64,000 nt of DNA from positions 1 to 64,000 of the forward strand of contig JANQML010000039.1 in NCBI GenBank assembly GCA_028280105.1. The letters run 5' to 3'. The DNA comes from Desulfobacula sp. GTDB lineage: Bacteria > Desulfobacterota > Desulfobacteria > Desulfobacterales > Desulfobacteraceae. A program made the position numbers and the translations under genes. Shown here one piece after another: positions 27,462 through 36,431 of this stretch; positions within the stretch are counted from its first letter, which is position 1, and every line of letters starts with the position of its first letter. The notes under the pieces are model-generated. The model made no database searches, was not told the origin of the DNA, and was given only the letters and a program-made list of their open reading frames with translations.

Positions 27462-28490
27462 ATGATTGAAGTAATGAATGTAGAAGATGCAGTGGGTTGT
27501 GAATTGGCCCATGATATTACAGAAATCAGGGCAGGGGAGTTTAAAGGGCCTGCATTCCAGAAGGGCCATCGTGTTACCTGCCGGGATCTAGATCATTTAA
27601 GGCGGCTTGGCAAAGACCACCTCTATGTTGTGAAACCTGAGACGGATGAGATGCATGAGGACGATGCCGCCATTGCCATGGCCGATGCTTTATGCGGCCT
27701 GGGAGTGGGCTGGGATGAAGCTCCCAGGGAGGGCAAAATTTCTTTAAAAGCCACCCGGGACGGGCTGCTTAAGATTGATGTGGACGCCTTGGAGCAGTTT
27801 AATATGCTGGGAGTTGTCATGTGTGCTACCCGGCACTCCAACAGTATTGTAACAAAGGGGGACCAGGTGGGGGCAACCCGGGCTATTCCGCTTCTGATCC
27901 CAAGGGACCGGATCTCTGCCGCTCTTCTCATTGCAGGAAGCGCCAGCCGGTCCATCCTCCGGGTGGAGCCTATGATGCGGGCCAAAGCAGGGGTATTGAT
28001 AACCGGAAATGAAGTCTATTACGGTCGAATAGAAGACAAATTCGAATCTATTATCCGGAAAAAGGTTGAAGCACTCGGCGGTGAGGTGATGGGTGTCCGC
28101 CTTTTGCCCGATGACGACCGGTTAATTGCCAAGGCTGCTTCCGACCTTGTGAAAAACGGGGCCAATGTGGTGATTACCACCGGCGGTATGTCTGTGGACC
28201 CCGACGACCGGACTCGATTCGGGCTGAAACAGGCCGGGGCCCGAAACATGGTTTACGGCACCCCGGTATTGCCCGGTGCCATGTTCATGACAGCCGAACT
28301 GGAAGGCGTACCCGTGCTGGGCATACCGGCCTGTGGTTTATACGCAGAAAACACGATGTTTGACCTTATGTATCCCCGGATTCTGGCAGGGGAAACATTA
28401 ACCCGGTCAGATATTGCCGCAACTGGGCATGGCGGTCTTTGTCTGGGTTGTAAAACCTGTACGTATCCAAAATGCAGCTTTGGCAAATAG
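27462..28490 (+). CDS. Molybdopterin-binding protein (MoaB/MogA-fold) with Cys-rich tail
   Basis: A 342-aa protein. The C-terminal half is the molybdopterin-binding fold: GVLITGNEVYYGRIEDKFESIIRKKVEALGGEVMG ... DLVKNGANVVITTGGMSVDPDD, with VLGIPACGLY near the end. The N-terminal half (about 1-170) resembles the pseudo-MoeA domain of molybdopterin-binding proteins. It ends in CLGCKTCTYPKCSFGK, four cysteines that could bind a metal or Fe-S cluster, an unusual addition. It probably inserts Mo into, or carries, molybdopterin for the island's Mo enzymes. Confidence 0.8.
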   Translation: MIEVMNVEDAVGCELAHDITEIRAGEFKGPAFQKGHRVTCRDLDHLRRLGKDHLYVVKPETDEMHEDDAAIAMADALCGLGVGWDEAPREGKISLKATRDGLLKIDVDALEQFNMLGVVMCATRHSNSIVTKGDQVGATRAIPLLIPRDRISAALLIAGSASRSILRVEPMMRAKAGVLITGNEVYYGRIEDKFESIIRKKVEALGGEVMGVRLLPDDDRLIAKAASDLVKNGANVVITTGGMSVDPDDRTRFGLKQAGARNMVYGTPVLPGAMFMTAELEGVPVLGIPACGLYAENTMFDLMYPRILAGETLTRSDIAATGHGGLCLGCKTCTYPKCSFGK

Positions 28491-28613
28491 GGGGTTGTTA
28501 ATACCTTGAATCGAATTGTAAAATTAAGATGTTCAGGTATCGGGTCTTGACATGGTCCTGGCCAACCCGGGGCCGGCCCGACAATGATTCAAACAATAAA
28601 AGCAGAGGTTATT

Positions 28614-29420
28614 ATGACAATGGTATCAGACCCTTATTCAGGGTTACAGCTGATTGAGTTGAGTCATGAGTGGGGCCACGGGGTCCCCTCTTATCCCGGA
28701 CAGGAGGATGTGAGAATGGCCCGGGGTGTCAAGCATGCACAGCACGGGGTGCTGGCATGGAAAATCAGCACGGTAATGCATACCGGCACCCATATGAACG
28801 CACCCATCCATCTGGTGCAGTGCAGTGCCGATCTGGCGCAGCTGCCGGTGGACCGGTTCTTTGGCAATGGGGTGGTGTTGTCCATTCCCAAAAACAGCTT
28901 TGAAGTGATAAGGGCGGATGATCTGGCATCGGCTGAACCAGGCGTGAAAAAAGGTGATGTGGTAGTGATTGTCACCGGGTGGCATCATAAGTACAGCGAC
29001 GGTCTGGAGTATTATGGTGAATCACCCGGATTGACAAAGGATGCGGCCGAGTGGCTGGTGAAAAAAGAGTGCCGGATGGTGGCAATAGACACCCCTCAGG
29101 TTGACCATCCCCTGGCCACTTCCATGGGACCTCACCGCGGTGGCCCTTTGATGAATCGTCTTGTCCGGGCTTACCGGGATGCGACGGGAAGGGATGAAAA
29201 ACAGGAGCACCCGGAGTGGAATATCGCCCATAAAACCTTATTGGGTGCTGGGATACCTACGGTGGAGCAGGTGGGTGGTGACGTGGATGTACTGGCCGGG
29301 AGACGGGCCACTTTTTCGGCCACGCCCTGGAAATTCAAATACGGAGATGCCTGTCCGGTCCGTTTTGTGGCCATGGTCGACCCCACGGGAAACTGCCGGA
29401 TAGACAGCGGCAATGCATAA
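28614..29420 (+). CDS. Cyclase-family metal-dependent hydrolase 1
   Basis: A 268-aa member of the cyclase/kynurenine-formamidase family. The metal motif HxGTHxDxPxH appears as HTGTHMNAPIH (about residues 52-62), with Asn in place of Asp. Other conserved parts are GDVVVIVTGWHHKY, VDHPLATSMGPH and NIAHKTLLGAGIPTVEQVGG. The ATG at 28614 is chosen because AGAGG lies 7 bp upstream. In anaerobic phloroglucinol breakdown a Mn-dependent hydrolase opens dihydrophloroglucinol; I recall that enzyme being in this family, so these two genes are candidates for the ring opening. Activity cannot be decided from sequence. Confidence 0.75.
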   Translation: MTMVSDPYSGLQLIELSHEWGHGVPSYPGQEDVRMARGVKHAQHGVLAWKISTVMHTGTHMNAPIHLVQCSADLAQLPVDRFFGNGVVLSIPKNSFEVIRADDLASAEPGVKKGDVVVIVTGWHHKYSDGLEYYGESPGLTKDAAEWLVKKECRMVAIDTPQVDHPLATSMGPHRGGPLMNRLVRAYRDATGRDEKQEHPEWNIAHKTLLGAGIPTVEQVGGDVDVLAGRRATFSATPWKFKYGDACPVRFVAMVDPTGNCRIDSGNA

Positions 29421-29456
29421 TTAGTCATTTATAATTAAAAAAACAGGGTTAAGAAA

Positions 29457-30239
29457 ATGAGCCTGAAAATATATAATTTAAGTCATACCTTTCAGCAGCA
29501 CATGCCCGAATGGCCTTCAACGCCGGGCGTTAATGTAACGATCGATAAATTCCACGCCAAAGATGGCGTATACCAGGTTAATTGGGAAGGGATCATGCAT
29601 CGGTGCACCCATATGGATGCGCCTATTCACGTGACTGAAAACACTCCCGGCATAAGCGATTATCCATTGTGGCGACTGTGTGGTACAGGTGTCGCCGTTT
29701 CCATTCCCAAAGGAAAATGGGGGGTGATCACGCCGGAGGATCTGGAAAAGGCCGCACCAACAATCCAAGAGGGGGATATGGTGATGATTAACACCGGTTT
29801 TCATCACAAATGGGCAGACAGTGATGAGTATTTTGCCTATGGCTGCGGTATTTCAGGTGCTGGCGCTCAATGGCTTGTGGATAAAAAGGTCAAATGTGTG
29901 GGATACGGGTGCCAGGCCAACGATCACCCCATTGCCACTAAACTGGTTGATCATGGCCTGGGGCCCTCTCAGCCTCATCTCATTGATGAATATAAAGCGG
30001 AAACCGGACGGGATCCCAAGGAAGATTTCCCCGATTGGGAACCGGCCCATAAAACCCTTATGGTAAAAGCAGGGATTCCGGGTATTGAAAATCTAGGCGG
30101 AGATCTGGATGAGGTGACTGGAAAACGGTGTTTTTTCATGGCCTTTCCCTGGCGGTGGACCAAAGGGGACGGATGCATTGTTCGTGTCCTTGCCGTGGTT
30201 GATCCGGACCAGACATTTAGATTTGAAACCGGAAAATAA
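29457..30239 (+). CDS. Cyclase-family metal-dependent hydrolase 2
   Basis: A 260-aa paralogue of the preceding gene, 36 bp downstream. Its metal motif reads HRCTHMDAPIHV, keeping the Asp but with Cys in place of Gly, a complementary change to that in cyclase 1. It also has GDMVMINTGFHHKW, the ANDHPIATKL segment and EPAHKTLMVKAGIPGIENLGGDLDEV. The pair may form a heteromer or act on two related cyclic diones. Function assigned to family level only. Confidence 0.75.
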   Translation: MSLKIYNLSHTFQQHMPEWPSTPGVNVTIDKFHAKDGVYQVNWEGIMHRCTHMDAPIHVTENTPGISDYPLWRLCGTGVAVSIPKGKWGVITPEDLEKAAPTIQEGDMVMINTGFHHKWADSDEYFAYGCGISGAGAQWLVDKKVKCVGYGCQANDHPIATKLVDHGLGPSQPHLIDEYKAETGRDPKEDFPDWEPAHKTLMVKAGIPGIENLGGDLDEVTGKRCFFMAFPWRWTKGDGCIVRVLAVVDPDQTFRFETGK

Positions 30240-30277
30240 AAAGATCAGGGGGGCTGGTGGTGCAGAAATCCAATTTG

Positions 30278-30370
30278 CCCCCTTTGATAATTCCAATTTA
30301 TGTCCCCCCTGAATCGGATTAATTGCAGAAGGCAAATCTGTACTGATTCCCCCTCTGATATTCGATTAAG
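30278..30370 (+). repeat. Three degenerate CCCCC-TGATA-TTCGATTAA repeats and an inverted repeat
   Basis: Within the 459-bp gap before the GntR gene, three diverged copies start at CCCCC (30278, 30304, 30349), each followed by TTTGATAATTC, TGAATCGGATTAA and TCTGATATTCGATTAA. TCAGGGGGG (30245-30253) is a perfect inverted match to CCCCCCTGA (30304-30312). Origin unknown: mobile-element ends or an operator array. The rest of the gap, apart from the operator at 30411, shows nothing. Confidence 0.35.
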
Positions 30371-30410
30371 CTGGAAAAACCATAGGTTCTGTGATACCGT
30401 ACATTGCAGG

Positions 30411-30430
30411 TTGTATGTAAAATGTGATGC
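30411..30430. promoter_or_regulatory. Regulon operator 2, upstream of the GntR gene
   Basis: TTGTATGTAAAATGTGATGC matches the shared TTGCATGTAAWATT motif with one change. It lies about 270 bp before the GntR-type regulator start, consistent with autoregulation. Confidence 0.45.
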
Positions 30431-30698
30431 GTTTTTTTTGTTAGATTTTAATAATAGAGGGGTAAGGTCGGATTTTAAAAGACTGCAAAGGAAAAACCAC
30501 GGACATTATCAACAGATGGGAGATTATATCTGATTCCCACCAGGCATGAACACAACGTAAAATTTCTAATCCCGTATCAACTAAAAACAAACCGGAAAAG
30601 AAGCCTGGCATGTGGTTTTCCTGCACTGCAGCTGGCACACGCATTAAGATCCTAAGATGAATATATACCTGTTGCTCCCCAAAAGCTGGAGAATATCA

Positions 30699-31364
30699 AT
30701 GGCTGAACAGAAAAATTTGACCTTGAAGGTCTACAACAATATAAAGCAGATGATGCTCAACTACGAAATCGTACCGGGCCAGCGTCTTGTATTCGTTGAT
30801 CTGGCCAAGGAACTGGGGGTGAGCAGAACACCTGTAAACAATGCTTTGTCTATTCTTGCGAAGGAAGGGTATCTGGATTTTGTTCCCAACCAGGGGTATT
30901 CCGTTCATAAGCTTACCTTGGAGGAAGCCGAAAGCCTGTACGAAATCCGCCTGATCCTTGATCTGGGTATCATAGAAAAAGCCATTAACCACTTAACCCC
31001 TGAAGGGCTCCACAACATTAAGACCAGGAAAAAGGAGTATGAGGCCTCAGTGGAAAGCCGGGTATACAGGCACGTCTTTCAAAAGGATATGAAATTCCAT
31101 TCCGCCATTGGAGAGATGGCCCGGAATATCTATTTTAGAGATATTTATACGGATATTTACCAGCGGATTTTCCTCCGTTTCCGCACAGAGCAGCTTGCGC
31201 CTGATCGTCTGTTTGAAATCATTGACGAACATGACCGTCTTTATAATGCCATTGCAAATAAAGATATCCCTCTGGCGAAGAAAATGGTTAAAGAGCATAC
31301 TGAAATTTCCAAAAAAAACCTTTTTCCCCTTATTTTTAACGAGGTCAGCCGACGTATTGCCTGA
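30699..31364 (+). CDS. GntR-family transcriptional regulator (FadR/FCD type)
   Basis: A 221-aa regulator. The N-terminal winged HTH (about 8-70) has IKQMMLNYEIVPGQRLVFVDLAKELGVSRTPVNNALSILAKEGYLDF, the GntR signature. The C-terminal FCD domain (about 78-215) has YEIRLILDLGIIEKAI, the metal/ligand residues D-x-x-FH in KDMKFHSAIGEMARN and the final EHDRLYNAIANKD-x-x-LAKKMVKEH. FCD proteins usually sense carboxylic acids or aromatic acids. ATG at 30699 is chosen for its SD (TGGAG). It is encoded in the middle of the island and is the best candidate to bind the repeated TGTAA-N2-TTRYA dyads. Confidence 0.85.
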   Translation: MAEQKNLTLKVYNNIKQMMLNYEIVPGQRLVFVDLAKELGVSRTPVNNALSILAKEGYLDFVPNQGYSVHKLTLEEAESLYEIRLILDLGIIEKAINHLTPEGLHNIKTRKKEYEASVESRVYRHVFQKDMKFHSAIGEMARNIYFRDIYTDIYQRIFLRFRTEQLAPDRLFEIIDEHDRLYNAIANKDIPLAKKMVKEHTEISKKNLFPLIFNEVSRRIA

Positions 31365-31545
31365 CCCTGGAGTGGTCAGATAACAGAAGAAAGGGTAATA
31401 GTAAGCTTTTATAGCCGATATTTTGCTTGATTAAAAATCTCATTCATTTAAAAATTGCTCCAAGATCCTTATTGATTAGGTCACGATTAAAGAATATCTA
31501 TTATGATATGTTTTTTCACAAAATACTAAAGGATGAAAAAGATCA

Positions 31546-32760
31546 ATGAAATCCCAGATGATTGGATATCATGACGCCCTGAGACTTACCCTGGAAACTG
31601 TTCCCTGCCTGAAAAACGAATATCTTCCTCTTTTGGACGCTCTGGATGCAGCATCTGCTGAAAATATGCAAGGAAAGGTAGCGTCGCCTTCTGTCACATC
31701 TTCCCTAAAGGACGGGTATGCGGTTCAGTCGGAGGATATATGTAATGCCACACCCGATACGCCCGTCCGTTTGAAAGTAGTTGGAACTGCAGCGGCTGGT
31801 GGCGACAAAGGGGAGAGGGTGAATAGAGGGGAATCCGTTAGAATCCTGACAGGCGCCGGGATTCCTAAAGGCGCAGATGCAGTTGTGTCAGAGGAATTCA
31901 CCTGTCGAAACGGTGACGATGTGATGGTAAACATCCATGCCGAACCGGGCCGCAATATTTTTAAGCGGGGAGATGATGTGGCCATTGGGGACCTGATCTG
32001 TAAAAAGGGGGATCGGATGACCCCCGGTCTTATTGGACTGTTAGCTGCGGCCGGCTACCATGAAATTTCAGTTTTCAAAAAACCTAAAGTATCTTTAACC
32101 GCCACAGGTGACGAGGTTCTTATCCCTGGTACACCGTTGATTGAGGGGAAACTTTACGCCAGTAACCTTGCGACATTGGCAGCGTGGTGCCGGCGTTATG
32201 GAATGGAGACCGAAATGGAGGTCGTTCGGGATGATGAAAGAACCATCTTACGGCATTTTGAAAACGTGCTGCCTCGGTGTGATGCTCTTTTGACCAGTGG
32301 CGGTGCATGGACCGGGGATAGGGATCTTGTTGTGAAGGTGCTGAACACGCTGGGTTGGAAGCAATATTTTCATCGTATCCGTATCGGTCCCGGAAAAGCA
32401 GTGGGCTTTGGTATACTTCAGGGAAAACCTGTGTTTGTTCTTCCGGGCGGGCCGCCATCCAATCTGTTGGCTTTTTTAGCCATTGCCCTGCCCGGGTTGC
32501 TGAAAATGAGCGGATTTAATACGCCCGGTCTTCCACAGGTAGAGGCAACCGTCAAACAAACCGTAAAGGTTCGTAATATCGATTGGACCCAGTTCATCTT
32601 CGGAAAACTTTTAAATGATAACGGCCAGTCATTTTTTGAACCCTATAAACTAAAAAGCCGCCTTCAGTCTATTGCCCATGCCAAAGGGATCATGGCAGTG
32701 CCGGAGGGAAAATTGAAGATAGAGAAAGGTGACCGGGTATCTGTTCGGCTCTTGTCTTGA
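31546..32760 (+). CDS. moeA: Molybdopterin molybdotransferase (MoeA-like)
   Basis: A 404-aa MoeA protein that inserts molybdate into adenylylated molybdopterin. It shows SLKDGYAVQSEDI, RILTGAGIPKGADAVV, FKRGDDVAIGDLICKKGDRMTPGLIGLLAAAGYHEI, the MPT-binding VSLTATGDEVL and LLTSGGAWTGDRDLV, and PVFVLPGGPPSNLLAFL. Domain order and length fit MoeA. As with other Mo genes here it probably serves the local enzymes in addition to, or instead of, a housekeeping copy. A segment usually GGxSxGDxD reads GGAWTGDRD. Confidence 0.85.
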   Translation: MKSQMIGYHDALRLTLETVPCLKNEYLPLLDALDAASAENMQGKVASPSVTSSLKDGYAVQSEDICNATPDTPVRLKVVGTAAAGGDKGERVNRGESVRILTGAGIPKGADAVVSEEFTCRNGDDVMVNIHAEPGRNIFKRGDDVAIGDLICKKGDRMTPGLIGLLAAAGYHEISVFKKPKVSLTATGDEVLIPGTPLIEGKLYASNLATLAAWCRRYGMETEMEVVRDDERTILRHFENVLPRCDALLTSGGAWTGDRDLVVKVLNTLGWKQYFHRIRIGPGKAVGFGILQGKPVFVLPGGPPSNLLAFLAIALPGLLKMSGFNTPGLPQVEATVKQTVKVRNIDWTQFIFGKLLNDNGQSFFEPYKLKSRLQSIAHAKGIMAVPEGKLKIEKGDRVSVRLLS

Positions 32761-32902
32761 GAGAGATTGAGAAGATAAAATGACCACACCCGTTGGTTCC
32801 TGGGGTATCTAAAAGCGGTACAGGAAACCTTATCACTTAACCTTTTCATACATCATATGTTGTTTTATTTAAACGGAGTAAAAAAACAAAAAAAACTTGC
32901 GC

Positions 32903-32929
32903 TATTCAATATTACATGCAATATTGAAT
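32903..32929. promoter_or_regulatory. Regulon operator 3, upstream of transhydroxylase 2
   Basis: ATTCAATATT (32904-32913) and AATATTGAAT (32920-32929) form a perfect 10-bp inverted repeat around ACATGC. Read on the minus strand it contains TTGCATGTAATATT, identical to one arm of operator 1. It lies about 110 bp before the large subunit ATG. Confidence 0.65.
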
Positions 32930-33038
32930 GAAAAATATGCAATGATATATAATTTTGTACATCTTAAGCATCACACAATTGCATCAGGCCCGGAAGTGGT
33001 TTTTCCGGTCTTCCGAGCCCGATAAAGGATAATTAACG

Positions 33039-35585
33039 ATGGCTACCGGGAACGCCGGGAGGTTAATGATGACAGAACAGGTTTTTACCAATTGCACCAA
33101 TGCCGGTCCCGTCAGTGTTTACGTCAAAGACGGAAAAGTTCAGCGGATCCGGCCGCTGGTTGCGGACGAAAAAGATTTTAAACCTTGGGTGATCGAGGCA
33201 GGCGGTGAAACGTATTCTCCTCGCAAAAAATTCCATATCGCCCCCTATGTCCACGGGGAGCGGCGCCGTCTCTGTTCAGAAGAGCGGATCAAGTATCCTA
33301 TGAAACGGGTAGATTTCGACCCCGATGGCGAGCGCAATCCGCAGAATCGCGGAAAATCACCCTACGAGCGGATTTCATGGGACGAGGCAATTAATATTAT
33401 CGCAAAGGAAATCACCCGTGTAACCGATACGTATGGAGGTTCGGCCATCACAGGTATGACCTCTTCTCATCACAACTGGGGGATCGTGGGCTATAAAATG
33501 GGGCCTTTTACCCGGTTTATGAACATGCTTGAGTTCACCCCGGTCCTGGATAACCCGGACTCCTGGGAGGGATGGCACTGGGGAGCCACTCATACCTACG
33601 GCTTTTACTGGCGCCTGGGTATGCCCGAACCTTACGATATGCTCACCGATGCCCTGCAGAATGCCGAGATGATCGTTCTCTGGTCCAATGATCCGGACAG
33701 CACCCGGGGGACTTATACGGGACAGGACTCATCTATGTGGCGGACCTGGCTAAAGGAAAAAGGGGTGGAGATGATTGTTATCGATCCATTCCACAATTAT
33801 ACGGCTGCGGCCATGGACTGTAAATGGCTGGCTCCGCGAATGGGTACGGATACGGCTTTAGCCATGGCAATCGCCTATGTCTGGATCACCGAAGATCTGT
33901 ATGACAAAAAATATGTGAAGGATCGGACCATCGGTTTTGACGAATTCAAGCCCTACGTTCTGGGCGAAACCGATGGCACTCCCAAAACACCTGAATGGGC
34001 TGAGGAAGAATCTGGAATTAAAGCCCGGATTATCCGTACGTTAGCACGGAAGTGGGCGACCAAAAGGACCATCTTATCCGGTGGGGCCCGGGGCGGTGAA
34101 GGTGGCGCATGCCGTACGGCATTTGGTACGGAATGGGCACGAATGATGGTGCTGCTCCAGGCCATGCAAGGCCTGGGTAAACCCGGACGGAGCATCTGGG
34201 GCACCACCATGGGGGCGCCCTCAGATACGGATGTCTGGTTCCCGGCCTATGCAGACCTTGAGGGCCGGGTATCCACCACCAGCATTGCAAAACATCGGCC
34301 CGCCAACCCCACCCGTCAGCGGCTCTGGCGTCTGACCTTACCGGAGGCCGTACTGGATCCTCCGGTTTCCTGGTATGGAGAAGGGTTCTGCGGCCAGTCC
34401 CTTGAGCAGCAGTTCAAGCATTTTGAATATCCCATGGAAGGTTATTCCGAGGTAAAGATGTTTTATCGCTACGGCGGCTCCTTCATGGGGACCCTCTCGG
34501 ATACTTCCAAATGGGTGCGCATGTACCAGAGTCCCAAGCTTGAATTTATCGTTAACCAGGATATCTGGTACAACTCCGAGACCCGAATGGCAGACATCAT
34601 TCTGCCGGTATGCACCAATTTTGAGCGGGATGATGTAGGGGAATGGGGTGCCTGCGGCGGCTATACCTGTCATGCCAGTTCAGGGTGCAACTTCAGGATC
34701 GTGGTCCGCCAGCAAAAATGCATGGAACCCATGTGGGAATCCAAATCCGATTATGAGATCTTCACCCTGATTGCGGACAAACTGGGTAGAAAAGAAGAAT
34801 TCACTGACGGGAAAACAGAGCTTGAATGGGTAAAGGCCTTTTTTGATCATTCAGACCTGCCCAAATTAGTGGATTGGGACACTTTTAATAAAAAGGGTTA
34901 CCATATTATCAATATCAAGGATGACTATGAACCCACGCCTGCCCTGCGGTGGTTTGCCGAAGGACGGGACTGTGACACCCCGGACACTCACAATAAAAAA
35001 CGGGGAACGGACAAGGCAGCAGAGCTTGGCACCTACTCGGGTAAAATTGAGTTTGCATCAGAAAGTTTACGTCAGCACTTTCCCGATGATGAAGAACGGC
35101 CTGTTTCTCCTAGATATATTCCCAGCTTCGAGGGTCACCGGTCAAAAATTTTCAAAAAATATTCCCTGCAATTGCTTAGCCCACACCCCAGATTCTCTTT
35201 CCACTGTCATTATGACAAGCATACGGACTGGCTGGATGATATACCGGTTCACCGCATCAAGAAAGACGGGTATGCATGGTGGCCGGCACGGATCCATCCG
35301 TCCGACGCCAGAGAAAGGGACATACAGAACGGAGATATTGTCAGGCTTTACAACGACAGGGGCTCCGTACTCTGCTGTGCTGTTGTCACGGAACGGATCA
35401 GGCCCGGAGTCATCCACTCCTACGCATCTTCGGCCAAATACGATCCTTTGACACCTGGTGATGCAGACTCCGTAGATAAGGGCGGATGCGTGAATATTCT
35501 GACACCGTCGCGGATGGTATCTAAAAATGCACCGGGCATGACGCCCAATTCCTGCCTCATAGAAATTGAAAAGTGGGAGGGTTAA
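33039..35585 (+). CDS. Transhydroxylase-type molybdopterin large subunit 2
   Basis: An 848-aa DMSO-reductase-family Mo enzyme, close in size to the Pelobacter pyrogallol-phloroglucinol transhydroxylase large subunit (about 875 aa). With this start, His144, Asp174, Ser175 (in NPDSWEGW) and Tyr404 fall at the very numbers I recall for the catalytic and Mo-ligand residues of that enzyme. No N-terminal Fe-S motif is present, as expected. It is probably a cytoplasmic heterodimer with the small subunit encoded 5 bp downstream. The reaction could be transhydroxylation of pyrogallol, or hydroxylation/dehydrogenation as in the related resorcinol and hydroxyhydroquinone enzymes of Thauera and Azoarcus; sequence alone cannot decide. 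SD AAGGAT precedes the ATG. Confidence 0.87.
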   Translation: MATGNAGRLMMTEQVFTNCTNAGPVSVYVKDGKVQRIRPLVADEKDFKPWVIEAGGETYSPRKKFHIAPYVHGERRRLCSEERIKYPMKRVDFDPDGERNPQNRGKSPYERISWDEAINIIAKEITRVTDTYGGSAITGMTSSHHNWGIVGYKMGPFTRFMNMLEFTPVLDNPDSWEGWHWGATHTYGFYWRLGMPEPYDMLTDALQNAEMIVLWSNDPDSTRGTYTGQDSSMWRTWLKEKGVEMIVIDPFHNYTAAAMDCKWLAPRMGTDTALAMAIAYVWITEDLYDKKYVKDRTIGFDEFKPYVLGETDGTPKTPEWAEEESGIKARIIRTLARKWATKRTILSGGARGGEGGACRTAFGTEWARMMVLLQAMQGLGKPGRSIWGTTMGAPSDTDVWFPAYADLEGRVSTTSIAKHRPANPTRQRLWRLTLPEAVLDPPVSWYGEGFCGQSLEQQFKHFEYPMEGYSEVKMFYRYGGSFMGTLSDTSKWVRMYQSPKLEFIVNQDIWYNSETRMADIILPVCTNFERDDVGEWGACGGYTCHASSGCNFRIVVRQQKCMEPMWESKSDYEIFTLIADKLGRKEEFTDGKTELEWVKAFFDHSDLPKLVDWDTFNKKGYHIINIKDDYEPTPALRWFAEGRDCDTPDTHNKKRGTDKAAELGTYSGKIEFASESLRQHFPDDEERPVSPRYIPSFEGHRSKIFKKYSLQLLSPHPRFSFHCHYDKHTDWLDDIPVHRIKKDGYAWWPARIHPSDARERDIQNGDIVRLYNDRGSVLCCAVVTERIRPGVIHSYASSAKYDPLTPGDADSVDKGGCVNILTPSRMVSKNAPGMTPNSCLIEIEKWEG

Positions 35586-35590
35586 GAAAA

Positions 35591-36430
35591 ATGGCACGAA
35601 AAGGTATATTAATAGACGTTAACAGATGCACAGGCTGCTATAATTGTTTTCTCTCATGCAGGGACGAGCATTACGGCAATGATTATCTGCCTCTTTCAGC
35701 AGCCCAGCCCCTGAACGGACAGTTCTGGATACGGATTAAAGAGATCGAACGGGGTAAGTACCCAAGGCCCAAACTTTCCTATATTCCGGTACCCTGCATG
35801 CATTGTAAAAACGCACCCTGTATCACGGCAGCAACCGATAATGCGGTCTACCGCCGCGAGGACGGTGTGGTGGTTATTGATCCGGAAAAGATTAGAGGCC
35901 AGAAGGATGTGGTCAATGCCTGTCCTTACCGGGTCATTTACTGGAACGAGGAAAAGCAGATTGCCCAAAAGTGTACGATGTGCGCCCACCGCCTGGATGA
36001 GGGGGAAAAAGAACCCCGTTGCGTAGAATCCTGTCCATCAGGGGCCATGTATTTCGGTGACCTGGATGATGAAAAGAGTAAAATTGCGCTTAGGGCCAAA
36101 AAACTGAATGCCGGAGCCCTTCATCCGGAATTCGGTATAGATACGTCAGTGCTCTACGCCGGCATTCCCAAAAAGTTTGTAACCGGAGAAGTGGTGCTGG
36201 CCGGAAACGAAGGCGAATGCGCTCCGGGTGTCAAACTGATCCTTGAAGGCAATGGGGAAAAACGGGAAGAAACCTCTGACGATTATGGGGATTTCGAATT
36301 TGATGGCCTGGAAAAAGGTATCTCCTATACCCTTACCGTTCAAAAAGAGGGATATCGTTCCTATACAACCGAAGTTTTCACCCGTACGGATGTGGATCTG
36401 GGAGAGATCGTCATCTCAAAGGAGGCATAG
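35591..36430 (+). CDS. Transhydroxylase-type small subunit 2 (three 4Fe-4S clusters)
   Basis: A 279-aa iron-sulfur subunit for the preceding Mo enzyme. Twelve Cys are in place: CTGCYNCFLSC, CMHCKNAPC, ACPYR, CTMC and CVESC. The C-terminal third (VTGEVVLAGNEGECAPGVKLILEGNGEKREETSDDYGDFEFDGLEKG) is a carboxypeptidase-regulatory/Cna-B beta domain as in the known small subunit. The start MARKGILIDVNRC at 35591 is preferred over one 18 bp upstream that would overlap the large subunit, because GGGAGGG then sits at the right distance. The stop is immediately before the cupin start. Confidence 0.86.
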   Translation: MARKGILIDVNRCTGCYNCFLSCRDEHYGNDYLPLSAAQPLNGQFWIRIKEIERGKYPRPKLSYIPVPCMHCKNAPCITAATDNAVYRREDGVVVIDPEKIRGQKDVVNACPYRVIYWNEEKQIAQKCTMCAHRLDEGEKEPRCVESCPSGAMYFGDLDDEKSKIALRAKKLNAGALHPEFGIDTSVLYAGIPKKFVTGEVVLAGNEGECAPGVKLILEGNGEKREETSDDYGDFEFDGLEKGISYTLTVQKEGYRSYTTEVFTRTDVDLGEIVISKEA

Positions 36431-36431
36431 G

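Noticed and set aside
30278..30370. A CRISPR array
   Set aside because: Only three diverged repeats with irregular spacing and no cas genes.
31440..31545. A Moco riboswitch before moeA
   Set aside because: The gap is about 180 bp in all, AT-rich, and lacks a visible conserved stem set.
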